A stretch of 64,000 nucleotides of DNA from Bacteroidetes Order II. bacterium (GTDB lineage Bacteria > Bacteroidota > Rhodothermia > Rhodothermales > UBA2364): the NCBI GenBank assembly GCA_016788705.1, contig JAEUSQ010000018.1, forward strand, positions 1 through 64,000, read 5' to 3'. How positions within the stretch are numbered: the first letter of the stretch is position 1; every line of letters begins with the position of its first letter. Positions 9,139 through 18,080 of this stretch are shown here, in pieces. Made by a program: the position numbers and the translations under genes. The notes beneath the pieces were generated by a model. The model was not told the origin of the DNA and did not search any database. It saw only the letters and a program-made list of their open reading frames with translations.

Positions 9139-9828
9139 ATGGTTATGAATCTTTCACAAACTTTCTATCATTTTGTAGAAACTTTTAAAAAACAATTATT
9201 TATTATATTGATAGGTGCATTGGTCTTGCTGGTCGTAATTGGACTGGTGCGTTTTGGAGAATGGTATTATTACCTTGGGTTGGCTGGAAGTTTTAAACAA
9301 AGTTTAATGGCGCGCACGTCATTGGGGCCAGACTTGGCCGAGGCATTGGCTTGGTTGTATGCGGCTGCTTTCTCGTATTTTGTAATGGGCATTATTCTAT
9401 CTAAACGAGACTTCCGGCGGGGAATTGCGCTTTGGTTGGCTTCTTTCGCCATTTTGCCCGTGATGGCAGCCCTATTCCCCAAGCCGCTCCCCCAATGCTT
9501 GGCACTGAATCCAGCGACCGGAAAAATGACCCAAACCGACTGTCATCCGGGTGGCGTGCATCCTGAATGGCATACGCCGGAATTCCCTGAAGATAAAATC
9601 CTTGTTAAAGTTAAAGCCGATCTTCAAACAGTTTTTTTTACAACAGACAACCAACCGATGCTGGCCTATGTTGAGGAAGAAAATGGGGAATTCACGTTTT
9701 ATAACAAACCAGGCATGACGCCGGATGGGAAAACAGCGGTTTGGGTGTCGAAAAGCGTGGTTACTGCGTGGATAGCCGACCAAAAGCGTGCCCTTGAGCT
9801 TGCTTCACGTAAGCGTAAACGCGGGTAA
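9139..9828 (+). CDS. Hypothetical membrane protein
   Basis: 229 aa, family not recognised. The first half has three likely membrane segments: LFIILIGALVLLVVIGLVRF at about residues 19-38, one around AEALAWLYAAAFSYFVMGII at about 67-87, and IALWLASFAILPVMAALFP at about 94-112. The second half is soluble: a Cys/His segment (PLPQCLALNPATGKMTQTDC, then HPGGVHPEWH) is followed by a compact strand-rich part (VKADLQTVFFTTDNQPMLAY) and a basic tail. Two cysteines about 18 residues apart beside histidines could bind a metal, but this is speculation. It sits 33 bp after the YfcC carrier and probably shares its transcript. It ends 5 bp before the converging purine nucleoside phosphorylase gene. Confidence 0.7.
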   Translation: MVMNLSQTFYHFVETFKKQLFIILIGALVLLVVIGLVRFGEWYYYLGLAGSFKQSLMARTSLGPDLAEALAWLYAAAFSYFVMGIILSKRDFRRGIALWLASFAILPVMAALFPKPLPQCLALNPATGKMTQTDCHPGGVHPEWHTPEFPEDKILVKVKADLQTVFFTTDNQPMLAYVEEENGEFTFYNKPGMTPDGKTAVWVSKSVVTAWIADQKRALELASRKRKRG

Positions 9829-9833
9829 GTGCA

Positions 9834-10670
9834 TTAAAGTTCAGCGACTAAGGCACGCATCAGCGTGGCCAAATTAGGCTCAGCAATTCCGGCTGCCTCC
9901 ACAATCTCTTTCATAGAAACGGGTTGCAAGGCGTCTGGAAGGCATTCATCTGTAATGACAGAAACCGCCAAAAGCCGAAGTCCCATATGAGTTGCTACAA
10001 TTACCTCTGGAACGGTGCTCATCCCGATCGCATCGCCTCCAATTTGACGAAGAAAACGATATTCGGACTTGGTCTCTAAATTCGGTCCGGATACCACGGC
10101 ATAGACCCCTTGCTGTATTGGGATATGATGTTTTAAGGCCAGTTCGAGTGCTTTTCTTCGTAGTTCGGGCGAATAAGGCTCGCTCATATCTGGAAAACGT
10201 GGCCCCCACTCGGCCACATTAGGCCCAACCAAGGGATTAGAAAACATGAGGTTGATGTGGTCGTGGATCAACATCAAGTCCCCACGTTTATAAAGCGGAT
10301 TTAGGCCACCCGCTGCATTAGAAATCAAGAGGTTGCGAATGCCCATTTGGGCCATCACACGCACCGGAAACGTAATTTCTTGTGGCGAATATCCTTCGTA
10401 GAGATGAAATCGGCCTTGTAAAGCCATCATGGGGCGTCCAGCCAATTTTCCAAGATGTAGTTTCCCGGTATGACTTTCTACCGTCGAAACGGGAAAATAC
10501 GGAATTTCGGCATAGTCTAAGATTTTGGCTTCGGTGATTTCATCGGCCAATGCCCCCAAGCCAGTTCCTATGATCAGCGCAGTATCAATTGGCATGGAAA
10601 CATGGTTAAGGAGAAACGCAGCTGTTTCATGGACTTGTTCTTGGTATTTTTTTATGTCTTGAAGGTGCAT
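9834..10670 (-). CDS. punA: Purine nucleoside phosphorylase, trimeric type
   Basis: 278 aa from the ATG at 10670; an in-frame TTG at 10682 would add four residues but is less likely. Motifs: LIIGTGLGALADEI near the N-terminus, the phosphate-binding TVESHTGKLHLGKLAG, the RFHLYEGYSP loop, NLLISNAAGGLNP, and YAVVSGPNLETKSEYRF followed by GGDAIGMSTVPEVIVATH. Family knowledge: it phosphorolyses inosine and guanosine to free base and ribose-1-phosphate for purine salvage in the cytoplasm. Length and motif order are normal. It lies directly downstream of the divIVA-like gene on the same strand, with a hairpin terminator in the 67-bp gap, so it may depend on read-through or on a promoter inside that short gap. 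Confidence 0.93.
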   Translation of the reverse strand: MHLQDIKKYQEQVHETAAFLLNHVSMPIDTALIIGTGLGALADEITEAKILDYAEIPYFPVSTVESHTGKLHLGKLAGRPMMALQGRFHLYEGYSPQEITFPVRVMAQMGIRNLLISNAAGGLNPLYKRGDLMLIHDHINLMFSNPLVGPNVAEWGPRFPDMSEPYSPELRRKALELALKHHIPIQQGVYAVVSGPNLETKSEYRFLRQIGGDAIGMSTVPEVIVATHMGLRLLAVSVITDECLPDALQPVSMKEIVEAAGIAEPNLATLMRALVAEL

Positions 10671-10685
10671 GCTTGTTGCCAAAAG

Positions 10686-10716
10686 AAACGCGCAGAAGTA
10701 AAAACCTTGCGCGTTT
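10686..10716 (-). terminator. Hairpin terminator after the DivIVA-like gene
   Basis: AAACGCGCA (10686-10694) pairs perfectly with TGCGCGTTT (10708-10716). On the minus strand the stem is followed by CTTTTGG, giving a short U-tract. It lies between the DivIVA-like gene and punA and may be a partial terminator. Confidence 0.55.
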
Positions 10717-10737
10717 GGGGTGAGAATAGAGAAACAC

Positions 10738-12267
10738 TTATTGTAATTCGTCTAATATCCGCTGGATTTTTTCGGCCTCGGTCAATGAAGCCGTAAGGAG
10801 TTCACGCGGGATTCCGGCGGGATGCATCTGGATGAATTCAGGATGAAGATTTGCTGTTATAGGAGGTAGAGGAGCAGATTCAACTTCGGGCTGGGGTTGA
10901 ATCTTGGGCATTGCAGGGGCAAGCGGATGTGGGTCGGCCCTATATTCTACCCGCACAACTGGTATAGGGTCCTGTTGTACAGGGGTATTGCGAGAGAAAC
11001 TCACCAGGTCCGAAACCGATGCTTTTGTACGCACTTCGGGCTGTGCCCTCGTCTCAAGAGCTTCCAAAATCCGCTCTTGCGTATTGACTAACATAGGTTC
11101 TGGTGACGACCCGTTTTTTTCTGGATCCGAATTGGCCTCCCAAACCTCGGCCACCACTTGCTTTTCTCCAGAAGAAAGGGTAATGACTTCAGTAATCGGT
11201 AGGATATCTTCGGTTGAGGAAGGAAGTTCGGAGGTTTCCGTCGGCATGATGGAAGGTACATGCTCTTGCGGCGTCAAATTAGCAACTTCTTCTGTAGGCT
11301 CCAGCCTAAAAATAGGGGCAAGCTTGTGGGGTTCCTCCAAATAATTGGGTAGTGGTGGAGGCGCTTGTGTGGGAGAAAGGAGCGCATCAAAATCAAAAGT
11401 AGGTTCTTCTTCCGGTTCAGGCATAGGCTCCAATAACTTCCGAAGTTCCTCGTCAATCGCTTTCTGGCGGTTTTCGAGTGCAGCAAGAATTTCTTCCTGC
11501 GAGTCATTAGGAGCAGGCGGTACATGACCTTCATGATCCATTTGGGAAGAATCCGCCTCCTCAAACACAAGGGCCTTTATTTCTGGCGCGGAATCGGGTG
11601 GCGAGGCTGGTAGATCTATGGGCAAACTGGGAATAGGATGGTCCACAGATGTGTTGAGGACATATTCTGGCAAGTCTGCATTCAATAAAGTTTGCGACTC
11701 ATCAGGCTGTGGTGGCCCTATGGGTGGTGGTGGGGGGACATTTAATAACCCGTCGTTACTAGTCAGAAAATTAAAGTAGTCTTTTTCAATGCGTCCGATC
11801 AACTCGGTTTCTGCCTGAAGAAAGCCTTTTAGCCGAATCGTTAGTTCATTGCGCCGTTCGTTTAATTGTGCAACTTCTTGACGTGCTTTTGCCTTGAGTA
11901 CCTCGGCTTCATGTACAATTTTTTGGGCCTGCAAACTGGCTTCTTCGATGGTGCGTGCGCCGCGAGACTCTGCATCCCGAATAATCAGTGCCGCTTTTTG
12001 CTCGGCATTTTGTTGGGTTTTACGGGCATTTTCCCGAGCGGTCTCCAAGGCTTCCTGAAGGGCTTCTTCAACTTTTTGATAATGTTCCAGATCACCCTTC
12101 AACCGCTGGATTTGTTCATAGGCCCCCCGAAGTTTTTCGTTATAAATATCCACCTCTTTGGCGAGGGTCTCTAAATATTCGTGGATCTCGCGTGGGGGAT
12201 ACGCGCCAAAAGCCAACATGCGTTTGGAAAATTCCTGACGGCGGATGTCAATTGAGGAAAGTGCCAT
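10738..12267 (-). CDS. DivIVA domain protein with long acidic Pro-rich tail
   Basis: 509 aa. Residues 1-50 (SIDIRRQEFSKRMLAFGAYP, then PREIHEYLETLAKEVDIYNE) fit the N-terminal DivIVA membrane-targeting region. A charged coiled coil follows to about residue 160, rich in Ala/Glu/Gln heptads (ALQEALETARENARKTQQNA). The remaining 350 residues are low-complexity, acidic and Pro-rich. A short C-terminal helix (LLTASLTEAEKIQRILDELQ) may be an interaction site. Family knowledge: DivIVA proteins bind curved membrane and organise cell division or polar growth. The gene lies 36 bp downstream of yggS; linkage of yggS-type and divIVA-type genes is also seen in Gram-positive division clusters, which supports the call. 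DivIVA-like proteins with tails this long are unusual. Confidence 0.8.
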   Translation of the reverse strand: MALSSIDIRRQEFSKRMLAFGAYPPREIHEYLETLAKEVDIYNEKLRGAYEQIQRLKGDLEHYQKVEEALQEALETARENARKTQQNAEQKAALIIRDAESRGARTIEEASLQAQKIVHEAEVLKAKARQEVAQLNERRNELTIRLKGFLQAETELIGRIEKDYFNFLTSNDGLLNVPPPPPIGPPQPDESQTLLNADLPEYVLNTSVDHPIPSLPIDLPASPPDSAPEIKALVFEEADSSQMDHEGHVPPAPNDSQEEILAALENRQKAIDEELRKLLEPMPEPEEEPTFDFDALLSPTQAPPPLPNYLEEPHKLAPIFRLEPTEEVANLTPQEHVPSIMPTETSELPSSTEDILPITEVITLSSGEKQVVAEVWEANSDPEKNGSSPEPMLVNTQERILEALETRAQPEVRTKASVSDLVSFSRNTPVQQDPIPVVRVEYRADPHPLAPAMPKIQPQPEVESAPLPPITANLHPEFIQMHPAGIPRELLTASLTEAEKIQRILDELQ

Positions 12268-12303
12268 AGGTATATGAGTAGAAAACCTTAAAAGGAATTT
12301 GGT

Positions 12304-13038
12304 TTAGGGTGAATAATTCCGTGTACCAAAAAGAGCACTTCCCACCCGAATATGGGTTGCTCCTTCTTGAATGGCCACTGCAAAATCGTCGCTCATCCCC
12401 ATCGAAAGTTTGGCATTGGTTGGCAATACCTTTTGTGCGATGGCTTCGTCGCGTAAGGTTCGTAACAGGCGAAACTCCGGACGGACAGATTCTGGATCCT
12501 CTGTGGGATGCGCTATCCCCATTAACCCAACGATCTGAAGATGATCAAATGCGGCGCAATGGGATAAAAACTCAGGCAACGCTTTCGGAGATAATCCCGA
12601 TTTACTGTCTTCCTGCGATATATTAACTTGTACCAAACACGGTAAGGTGCGGTTTTGGGCGGAACAAAGACGGTTTAGTGTTTCGGCAAGGCGAAGGTCA
12701 TCCAATGCGTGAAAAAAATCGGCATAACGAACAACTTCTTTGGCTTTGTTGCGTTGAAGCGATCCGATAAAGTGCCATTCTATGTTACCCCCATTTGTTT
12801 TTCCAGGGATTGCAGTAGCCTTCTCGCGTATTTCCTGGGCCTTGTTTTCTCCGAACACGCTTAGTCCTACGGATATTGCCTCCCTAACCAAGTCCACCGG
12901 ATGGGTTTTTGAGACGCCAATCAGGGTAATTTCGGCAGGATTTCGGCCAGCAGCCAGACACACCGCTTCGATCTGTAATTTAAGCGCTTGAAGCCGTGAA
13001 TTCAAAGACGAAACTTCGCTATGATAGATAGTTTCCAC
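12304..13038 (-). CDS. Pyridoxal phosphate homeostasis protein (YggS/PLPBP family)
   Basis: 244 aa starting at a GTG (13036-13038); no better ATG precedes the conserved part. The PLP-binding lysine is Lys44 in LIGVSKTHP. Other family marks are SVFGENKAQEIREKA, the signature NIEWHFIGSLQRNKAKEVV, CLVQVNISQEDSKSGLSP and LSMGMSDDFAVAIQEGATHI with RVGSALFGTRNY at the end. Family knowledge: this cytoplasmic alanine-racemase-fold protein binds PLP without known catalysis and balances PLP and amino-acid pools. It is first in a leftward group with the DivIVA-like gene. A 99-bp AT-rich gap separates it from the divergent RmlC-like gene and should hold promoters for both directions. Confidence 0.92.
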   Translation of the reverse strand: METIYHSEVSSLNSRLQALKLQIEAVCLAAGRNPAEITLIGVSKTHPVDLVREAISVGLSVFGENKAQEIREKATAIPGKTNGGNIEWHFIGSLQRNKAKEVVRYADFFHALDDLRLAETLNRLCSAQNRTLPCLVQVNISQEDSKSGLSPKALPEFLSHCAAFDHLQIVGLMGIAHPTEDPESVRPEFRLLRTLRDEAIAQKVLPTNAKLSMGMSDDFAVAIQEGATHIRVGSALFGTRNYSP

Positions 13039-13137
13039 AGATTATTTTCAGGTTTGCGCCAAAATTACAAAATTGTCGAACATTTTACACCCGACACCAA
13101 GTTATTCCCAATATTTTAGCCACAATATAGCCAAAAA

Positions 13138-13620
13138 ATGACGCACTTAAACAATTGGTCAACTGGTGTGATACCAGATTGTACCTGCACGCCACTCCGT
13201 AAGTTTAATGATCCACGTGGTTGGCTCGCCGAAATTTTTCGGGAGGATGAGTTGGAGAAGGCATTGTGGCCAGCAATGGCCTATCTTTCCCTGACCGAGC
13301 CAGGTATTGCACGCGGGCCTCATGCACATGAGGATCAGACAGATCTGTTTGTCTTTTTTGATGGACTGTTCGAGGTACATCTCTGGGATAACCGTTTGGG
13401 GGTGGCCTCGTTTGGGATCCACCAAGTTTTGTTGTTGGGCGAGGAGCAATCCGCTACTCTTTTGGTTCCGCCGGGGGTGGTACATGGTTATCGGAATGTT
13501 TCTGAAAAAGCCGCACTAATCCTTAATTGCCCAAACCGTCTGTATGCAGGAAAAAATAAAAAGGAGCCGGTGGACGAAATCCGGCACGAAGACGATCTAA
13601 ATACACCTTTTATTATATAA
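13138..13620 (+). CDS. dTDP-4-dehydrorhamnose 3,5-epimerase-like cupin
   Basis: 160 aa single cupin domain. RmlC-like features: DPRGWLAEIFREDELEKAL near the N-terminus, RGPHAHEDQTDLFVFFDGLF with HLWDNR in the core, and LLVPPGVVHGYRNVSEKAAL near the end. The first His pair replaces the classical RGLH..Q pattern of RmlC with RGPHAHEDQTD, and the protein is shorter than RmlC (about 180 aa). It may therefore act on a nucleotide sugar other than dTDP-4-keto-6-deoxyglucose, or be a related ketoisomerase. No other rhamnose genes are adjacent. It is followed after 3 bp by the HAD phosphatase gene and then the alpha/beta hydrolase, forming a tight three-gene rightward operon. Confidence 0.7.
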   Translation: MTHLNNWSTGVIPDCTCTPLRKFNDPRGWLAEIFREDELEKALWPAMAYLSLTEPGIARGPHAHEDQTDLFVFFDGLFEVHLWDNRLGVASFGIHQVLLLGEEQSATLLVPPGVVHGYRNVSEKAALILNCPNRLYAGKNKKEPVDEIRHEDDLNTPFII

Positions 13621-13623
13621 ATC

Positions 13624-14310
13624 ATGCAAAAACTCTTGTTTTTTGATATTGATGGAACCATCATGCTCACACATGGGGCCGGAAGAAGGGTGGTGGAAGA
13701 AGCGCTCTCGGAAGCGTTTGGAAAGTCCATCGTTACGAAAGGCATTCCCTTTGGTGGAAAAACCGACCCCCAGATTTTAACAGAGGTGTTGGTGTTGCAT
13801 GGTATTGAACCTTCGGAAGAAAATATATCTATAGCTGGTGAAAAGTATATGGATGGACTAAAGGTGGCGATGCCAATGGTCTCTTGCGAGGTCTTACCAG
13901 GTATTCCAGAGTTACTCGCTTCTTTAGACGAACGCAATGATGTGGAACTCGCCCTACTGACCGGAAATTTTGAACCAATGGCCTATTTGAAATTGCAAAA
14001 AGCTGGGGTGGAGCATTATTTCCATTATGGAGCGTTTGGTAGTGATCATGCAGACCGGAACGCGCTTCCGGAAATTGGCATCCAACGGGCAGAGATGATT
14101 ACGGGCCAATCTTTCCAAACCCAACACATACACATCATTGGGGATACACCTAAAGACATAGAATGTGCCCGCATCGCTGGATGGCGAGTGGTCGCTGTTG
14201 CCACCGGAAACTACTCCCGCGATGAACTGGCCACCCATCAACCTGATTTATTGTTGGAGAATCTGAGAGACCATTCGCCCTTTTGGCGATATTTAGACAA
14301 GGCAGCATGA
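13624..14310 (+). CDS. HAD superfamily hydrolase (phosphoglycolate phosphatase-like)
   Basis: 228 aa with the four HAD motifs: DIDGT with nucleophile Asp8 and general acid Asp10, LLTGNFEPM (motif II Thr) near residue 117, a Lys in YLKLQKAG, and HIIGDTPKDIECARIAGW (motif IV). A helical cap is inserted between motifs I and II (residues about 15-90), as in subfamily IA. Family knowledge: these enzymes remove phosphate from small metabolites; the substrate cannot be read. It starts 3 bp after the cupin gene and its stop overlaps the next start by 4 bp (ATGA at 14307), so translation of the two is coupled. Confidence 0.88.
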   Translation: MQKLLFFDIDGTIMLTHGAGRRVVEEALSEAFGKSIVTKGIPFGGKTDPQILTEVLVLHGIEPSEENISIAGEKYMDGLKVAMPMVSCEVLPGIPELLASLDERNDVELALLTGNFEPMAYLKLQKAGVEHYFHYGAFGSDHADRNALPEIGIQRAEMITGQSFQTQHIHIIGDTPKDIECARIAGWRVVAVATGNYSRDELATHQPDLLLENLRDHSPFWRYLDKAA

Positions 14311-15089
14311 AGCGCGGTTACCTCTCGTTATTGGGATATGAACATTCCTACTATTGGACTGGTTTTCCTGAACATTCCGATGCAGTTGTGGCCTTACATG
14401 GATATGGTAATTCAGGACGATCGTTCCGGTATTTGGTTCCCGATTTGAATGCGCAAAATATCGCATTGTTCGCACCCGATTTGCTGGGTTTTGGGCAGTC
14501 AGCAAAGCCTGAAGGTGGGTATAGTTTAGTACAATATGCCCGATTAACAGTTGCTTTTGTAGATCAGATGCATCTCAAGACACCTTGGCTGATGGGTCAT
14601 TCTTTTGGGGGCATTGTGGCATTGGCTACGGCGATCATGTTTCCGAAAGTCTTTAAGGGAATAATTCTGGTAAGTCCTGGCGGGTTTCATCCCCTAACCC
14701 GTTTCCAGGTCTTGGCCGATCGGCGCTGGGCGTACAAATTGATGCGTAGCCAACTCTTCAAAAATGCACTCCATGCTTCGCCATTGGGCACAGTGTTTGA
14801 TCAGGATGCGACCTATCAAACCTTGCTCAAAATGTATGGGAGCCATCAGTACTTAGACTTGGACAAGACCGGAATGCGGAAAAAAATTGCAAACTTACCT
14901 TTGCCAATCTTGTTGTGTTGGGGCACCGAAGACAAAATTTTACCCCGCTTTGTATGGAAGAGAGCACAAAAACAAGTCCCACAAGCACGTTTTGTTTTAA
15001 TCCCCAAAGCCGGACATGCACTAATGAAAGATCAGCCAAAAGAATTAGTGCATCATATATCATCGTTTATTGCCGAAAATAATTTATAA
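14307..15089 (+). CDS. Alpha/beta hydrolase
   Basis: 260 aa from the ATG at 14307, which overlaps the preceding stop by 4 bp. An upstream in-frame TTG is unlikely to be used. Oxyanion motif LHGYGNSG at about residues 30-37, APDLLGFGQSAKP after it, nucleophile Ser99 in MGHSFGG, catalytic Asp probably in CWGTEDKILPR, and His in KAGHALMKDQP near the C-terminus. Family knowledge: esterase, lipase or C-C hydrolase; the substrate is not predictable. No signal peptide, so cytoplasmic. It is the last gene of a cupin-HAD-hydrolase operon; a 176-bp gap follows before xylulokinase. Confidence 0.85.
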   Translation: MKRGYLSLLGYEHSYYWTGFPEHSDAVVALHGYGNSGRSFRYLVPDLNAQNIALFAPDLLGFGQSAKPEGGYSLVQYARLTVAFVDQMHLKTPWLMGHSFGGIVALATAIMFPKVFKGIILVSPGGFHPLTRFQVLADRRWAYKLMRSQLFKNALHASPLGTVFDQDATYQTLLKMYGSHQYLDLDKTGMRKKIANLPLPILLCWGTEDKILPRFVWKRAQKQVPQARFVLIPKAGHALMKDQPKELVHHISSFIAENNL

Positions 15090-15265
15090 AATAGGGGAGG
15101 TCGAAAAAAACATTACCGCCCCACATGTACCCAGCCAACACGCGTAAAAGTCGTTTTCGGATACAGCAAGGGATACATGTTAAAAAAATGCTTTTTAACG
15201 CTTGCATTCTTACAAAATTTATCCTTATTTGCCAACTTTATTTGCCGACCTTAACCCCATTACTT

Positions 15266-16756
15266 GTGTATATACTTGGCATAGACCTTGGAACCTCCTC
15301 CATTAAAGCCAGTATTGTGGACGCCCAAACGGGACAATCTGTGGCATCAGCAGTGGCCCCACAGGAAGAAATGGCCATACGGTCTCCTCATCCGGGCTGG
15401 GCTGAACAAAATCCATCCACATGGTGGCAGGAAACCATAAAATCCATTTCCCTTCTGGATCCTAATGCGCGAAAAAGAGTAGCGGCAATTGGTATCAGCT
15501 ATCAGATGCACGGTTTGGTCATGGTAAACAAAAAGGGCGACCCTATACGTCCCTCCATCATTTGGTGTGATAGCCGTGCCGCCGAGACAGGAGAAACGGC
15601 TACAAAAGGATTGGGAGAGGCGTTTTGTTTTAGGCGATTTTTGAATCAACCCGGAAATTTTACGGCTGCAAAACTCAAATGGGTACAAGAAAATGAACCA
15701 GAGAACTATGCGCAACTCTATAAAATATTATTGCCGGGTGATTATCTTGCTTATCAACTTACGGGTGAACTAACCACGACCACTCTGGGGCTTTCAGAGG
15801 GCATTTTGTGGGATTTTCATAATCGTTTTCCCGCCTATGCCCTCATGGACTATTGGCATTTTGATCCATCATTTTTACCAGAAATTGTCCCGACTTTTGG
15901 AGATCAGGGAGTCATACGTGCTGAAGTAGCCGAGGTTTTGGGACTGCCATACGATATCCCCGTCACGTATCGCGCAGGTGACCAGCCGAATAATGCATTT
16001 TCTCTTGGGGTTTTACATCCCGGACAAGTGGCAGCAACCGCAGGGACCTCAGGCGTGGTATATGGCATAAGTGAGCATGATGCTTATGACCCAAAAGGAC
16101 GTGTAAATACCTTTATCCATGTTAACAACGAGCATAAGCAGGTTCGAAATGGGGTTTTATTGTGTGTTAATGGCACAGGTCGGTTAAACGCTTGGATACG
16201 CCAACACCTTACAAACAACTTATCTTATGCCGAAATAAACACCATGGCTGCTTCTGTTCCGGTCGGCTCAAACGGCTTGGTTTGTCTGCCTTTTGGGAAT
16301 GGGGCTGAACGCATTTTTCAAAACCGGACAATGGGCGCGTGCTTTTTTGGATTAGACCTAAACCGCCATACAATGGCAACCCTTTTCCGCGCCGCCCAAG
16401 AAGGCATTGTCTTTGCCCTCCAATATGGCATGGAAACCTTGAGAGAAATGGGGCTTTCGGTACAGAATATCCGGGCAGGAAATGCTAATTTATTTCTAAG
16501 CCCGCTTTTCCGACATGCTTTTGTACAAACCACCGGATCGGTTCTTGCGGTTTTAGATACAGATGGTGCTCAGGGAGCAGCACGAGCAGCGGGTATTGGC
16601 TTGGGCGTGTATGCTTCGCCGGATGAAGCCGCAATGGCAGGGCTACGGATCGTGCATGAAAACCACCCAGATCCACAAGAGGCTTCAACTTATGCCCATG
16701 CGTATGAACAATGGAAAATCGCTCTTGACCAGCAACTCACCCAATTAAATACCTAA
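15266..16756 (+). CDS. xylB: Xylulokinase
   Basis: FGGY-family sugar kinase. The frame is open from an ATG at 15125, but that adds about 47 poorly conserved hydrophobic residues. Starting at the GTG of 15266 gives about 496 aa, the usual length, and begins with [19 protein letters not shown], the normal N-terminus of the family. Other marks: [51 protein letters not shown], catalytic Asp in [17 protein letters not shown], and the ATP-binding [12 protein letters not shown]. It phosphorylates D-xylulose to xylulose-5-phosphate for the pentose phosphate pathway. It is followed after 4 bp by xylose isomerase, the preceding step of the same pathway, so the two are co-transcribed. The true start is the main uncertainty. 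Confidence 0.93.
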   Translation: MYILGIDLGTSSIKASIVDAQTGQSVASAVAPQEEMAIRSPHPGWAEQNPSTWWQETIKSISLLDPNARKRVAAIGISYQMHGLVMVNKKGDPIRPSIIWCDSRAAETGETATKGLGEAFCFRRFLNQPGNFTAAKLKWVQENEPENYAQLYKILLPGDYLAYQLTGELTTTTLGLSEGILWDFHNRFPAYALMDYWHFDPSFLPEIVPTFGDQGVIRAEVAEVLGLPYDIPVTYRAGDQPNNAFSLGVLHPGQVAATAGTSGVVYGISEHDAYDPKGRVNTFIHVNNEHKQVRNGVLLCVNGTGRLNAWIRQHLTNNLSYAEINTMAASVPVGSNGLVCLPFGNGAERIFQNRTMGACFFGLDLNRHTMATLFRAAQEGIVFALQYGMETLREMGLSVQNIRAGNANLFLSPLFRHAFVQTTGSVLAVLDTDGAQGAARAAGIGLGVYASPDEAAMAGLRIVHENHPDPQEASTYAHAYEQWKIALDQQLTQLNT

Positions 16757-16760
16757 ATTT

Positions 16761-18071
16761 ATGGCAACCTATTTTCCTATAATTAGCCCGATTCCATTTG
16801 AAGGACGGGCATCTGATAACCCTTTGGCCTTTAAATGGTATGACGCATCCCGAATGGTTGCGGGAAAATCGCTCGAAGACCACTTACGTTTTGCCGTGTG
16901 CTACTGGCATACTTTCGGCGGAACAGGGGGAGATCCGTTTGGCCCAGGGACGAGGAGGTATGAGTGGGATCGGGCCGGAAATCCAATAGACCGGGCCTAC
17001 CATAAGATGGATGCGGCATTTGAGTTTATGGAAAAACTGGGTGTACCGTATTATTGTTTTCATGATGTTGATTTGGTGGAAGCGGATGATTCGCTTGCGG
17101 TTTATGAAAAAAACCTTGAAAAATTGGTGGCGTATGCAAAACAAAAACAAAAAGATACGGGAATTAAATTGTTGTGGGGAACGGCAAATGTTTTTTCCCA
17201 TCCGCGATATATGAATGGCGCTGCTACTAACCCCGAGTTTCATGTTGTGGCGTTTGCAGCGGCCCAAATTAAGAATGCAATAGATGCGACCATTGCCTTA
17301 GAGGGGGAAAACTATGTGTTTTGGGGTGGGCGCGAAGGTTATATGACCTTGTTAAATACCGATATGAAGCGTGAAACCGACCACTTGGCCATGATGCTAA
17401 CAATGGCGCGAGATTATGCACGAAAAGAAGGTTTTACAGGTACATTTTTAATTGAACCTAAGCCGTGTGAACCCACTAAGCACCAGTATGACTTCGACGC
17501 GGCAACCGTAATTGGGTTTTTACGCGAACATGGTTTGGACCAAGACTTCAAGTTGAACATTGAGGTCAATCATGCCACCTTGGCTGGTCACACCTTCCAA
17601 CACGAATTACAAGTGGCGGCGAATGCAAACATGATGGGAAGCATGGATGCTAATCGGGGCGATTACCAAAATGGATGGGATACCGACCAATTCCCCATGA
17701 ATCTTCAAGAATTGACCGAAGCCATGCTGGTTATTCGAGAAGCAGGGGGCTTTACTTCGGGCGGGATCAATTTTGATGCCAAATTACGTCGAAATTCTAC
17801 GGATGTCGAAGACCTTTTTATTGCTCATATCGCTGGAATGGATACATTTGCGCGTGCGCTCTTGACCGCCGAACACCTCCTGACCCAATCTCCATACCGA
17901 AATATGCGAAAAGAACGATATGCCTCCTTTGATGCCGGAATGGGGCGCGATTTTGAAAATGGACATTTGGTCTTGGAAGACTTGCATCGTTTTGCTCTTG
18001 ATGCTGGAGAACCTGCTTTGATCAGTGGGAAACAGGAACGCTATGAACAACTGTTGAATGAATATCTATAA
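16761..18071 (+). CDS. xylA: Xylose isomerase (class II)
   Basis: 436 aa, the class II length. Diagnostic segments: [34 protein letters not shown] carrying the catalytic His, [40 protein letters not shown] with metal-binding Glu, [18 protein letters not shown], and [18 protein letters not shown]. The enzyme converts D-xylose to D-xylulose using two divalent metal ions in the cytoplasm. It lies 4 bp after xylB and 9 bp before the amidinotransferase-fold gene. No xylose transporter, xylan-degrading enzyme or XylR-type regulator is seen nearby, so sugar uptake is presumably encoded elsewhere. Confidence 0.97.
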   Translation: MATYFPIISPIPFEGRASDNPLAFKWYDASRMVAGKSLEDHLRFAVCYWHTFGGTGGDPFGPGTRRYEWDRAGNPIDRAYHKMDAAFEFMEKLGVPYYCFHDVDLVEADDSLAVYEKNLEKLVAYAKQKQKDTGIKLLWGTANVFSHPRYMNGAATNPEFHVVAFAAAQIKNAIDATIALEGENYVFWGGREGYMTLLNTDMKRETDHLAMMLTMARDYARKEGFTGTFLIEPKPCEPTKHQYDFDAATVIGFLREHGLDQDFKLNIEVNHATLAGHTFQHELQVAANANMMGSMDANRGDYQNGWDTDQFPMNLQELTEAMLVIREAGGFTSGGINFDAKLRRNSTDVEDLFIAHIAGMDTFARALLTAEHLLTQSPYRNMRKERYASFDAGMGRDFENGHLVLEDLHRFALDAGEPALISGKQERYEQLLNEYL

Positions 18072-18080
18072 ATAGTTGTT

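Noticed and set aside
14283-14306. Upstream TTG start for the alpha/beta hydrolase
   Set aside because: The ATG at 14307 overlaps the preceding stop in the usual ATGA coupling form.
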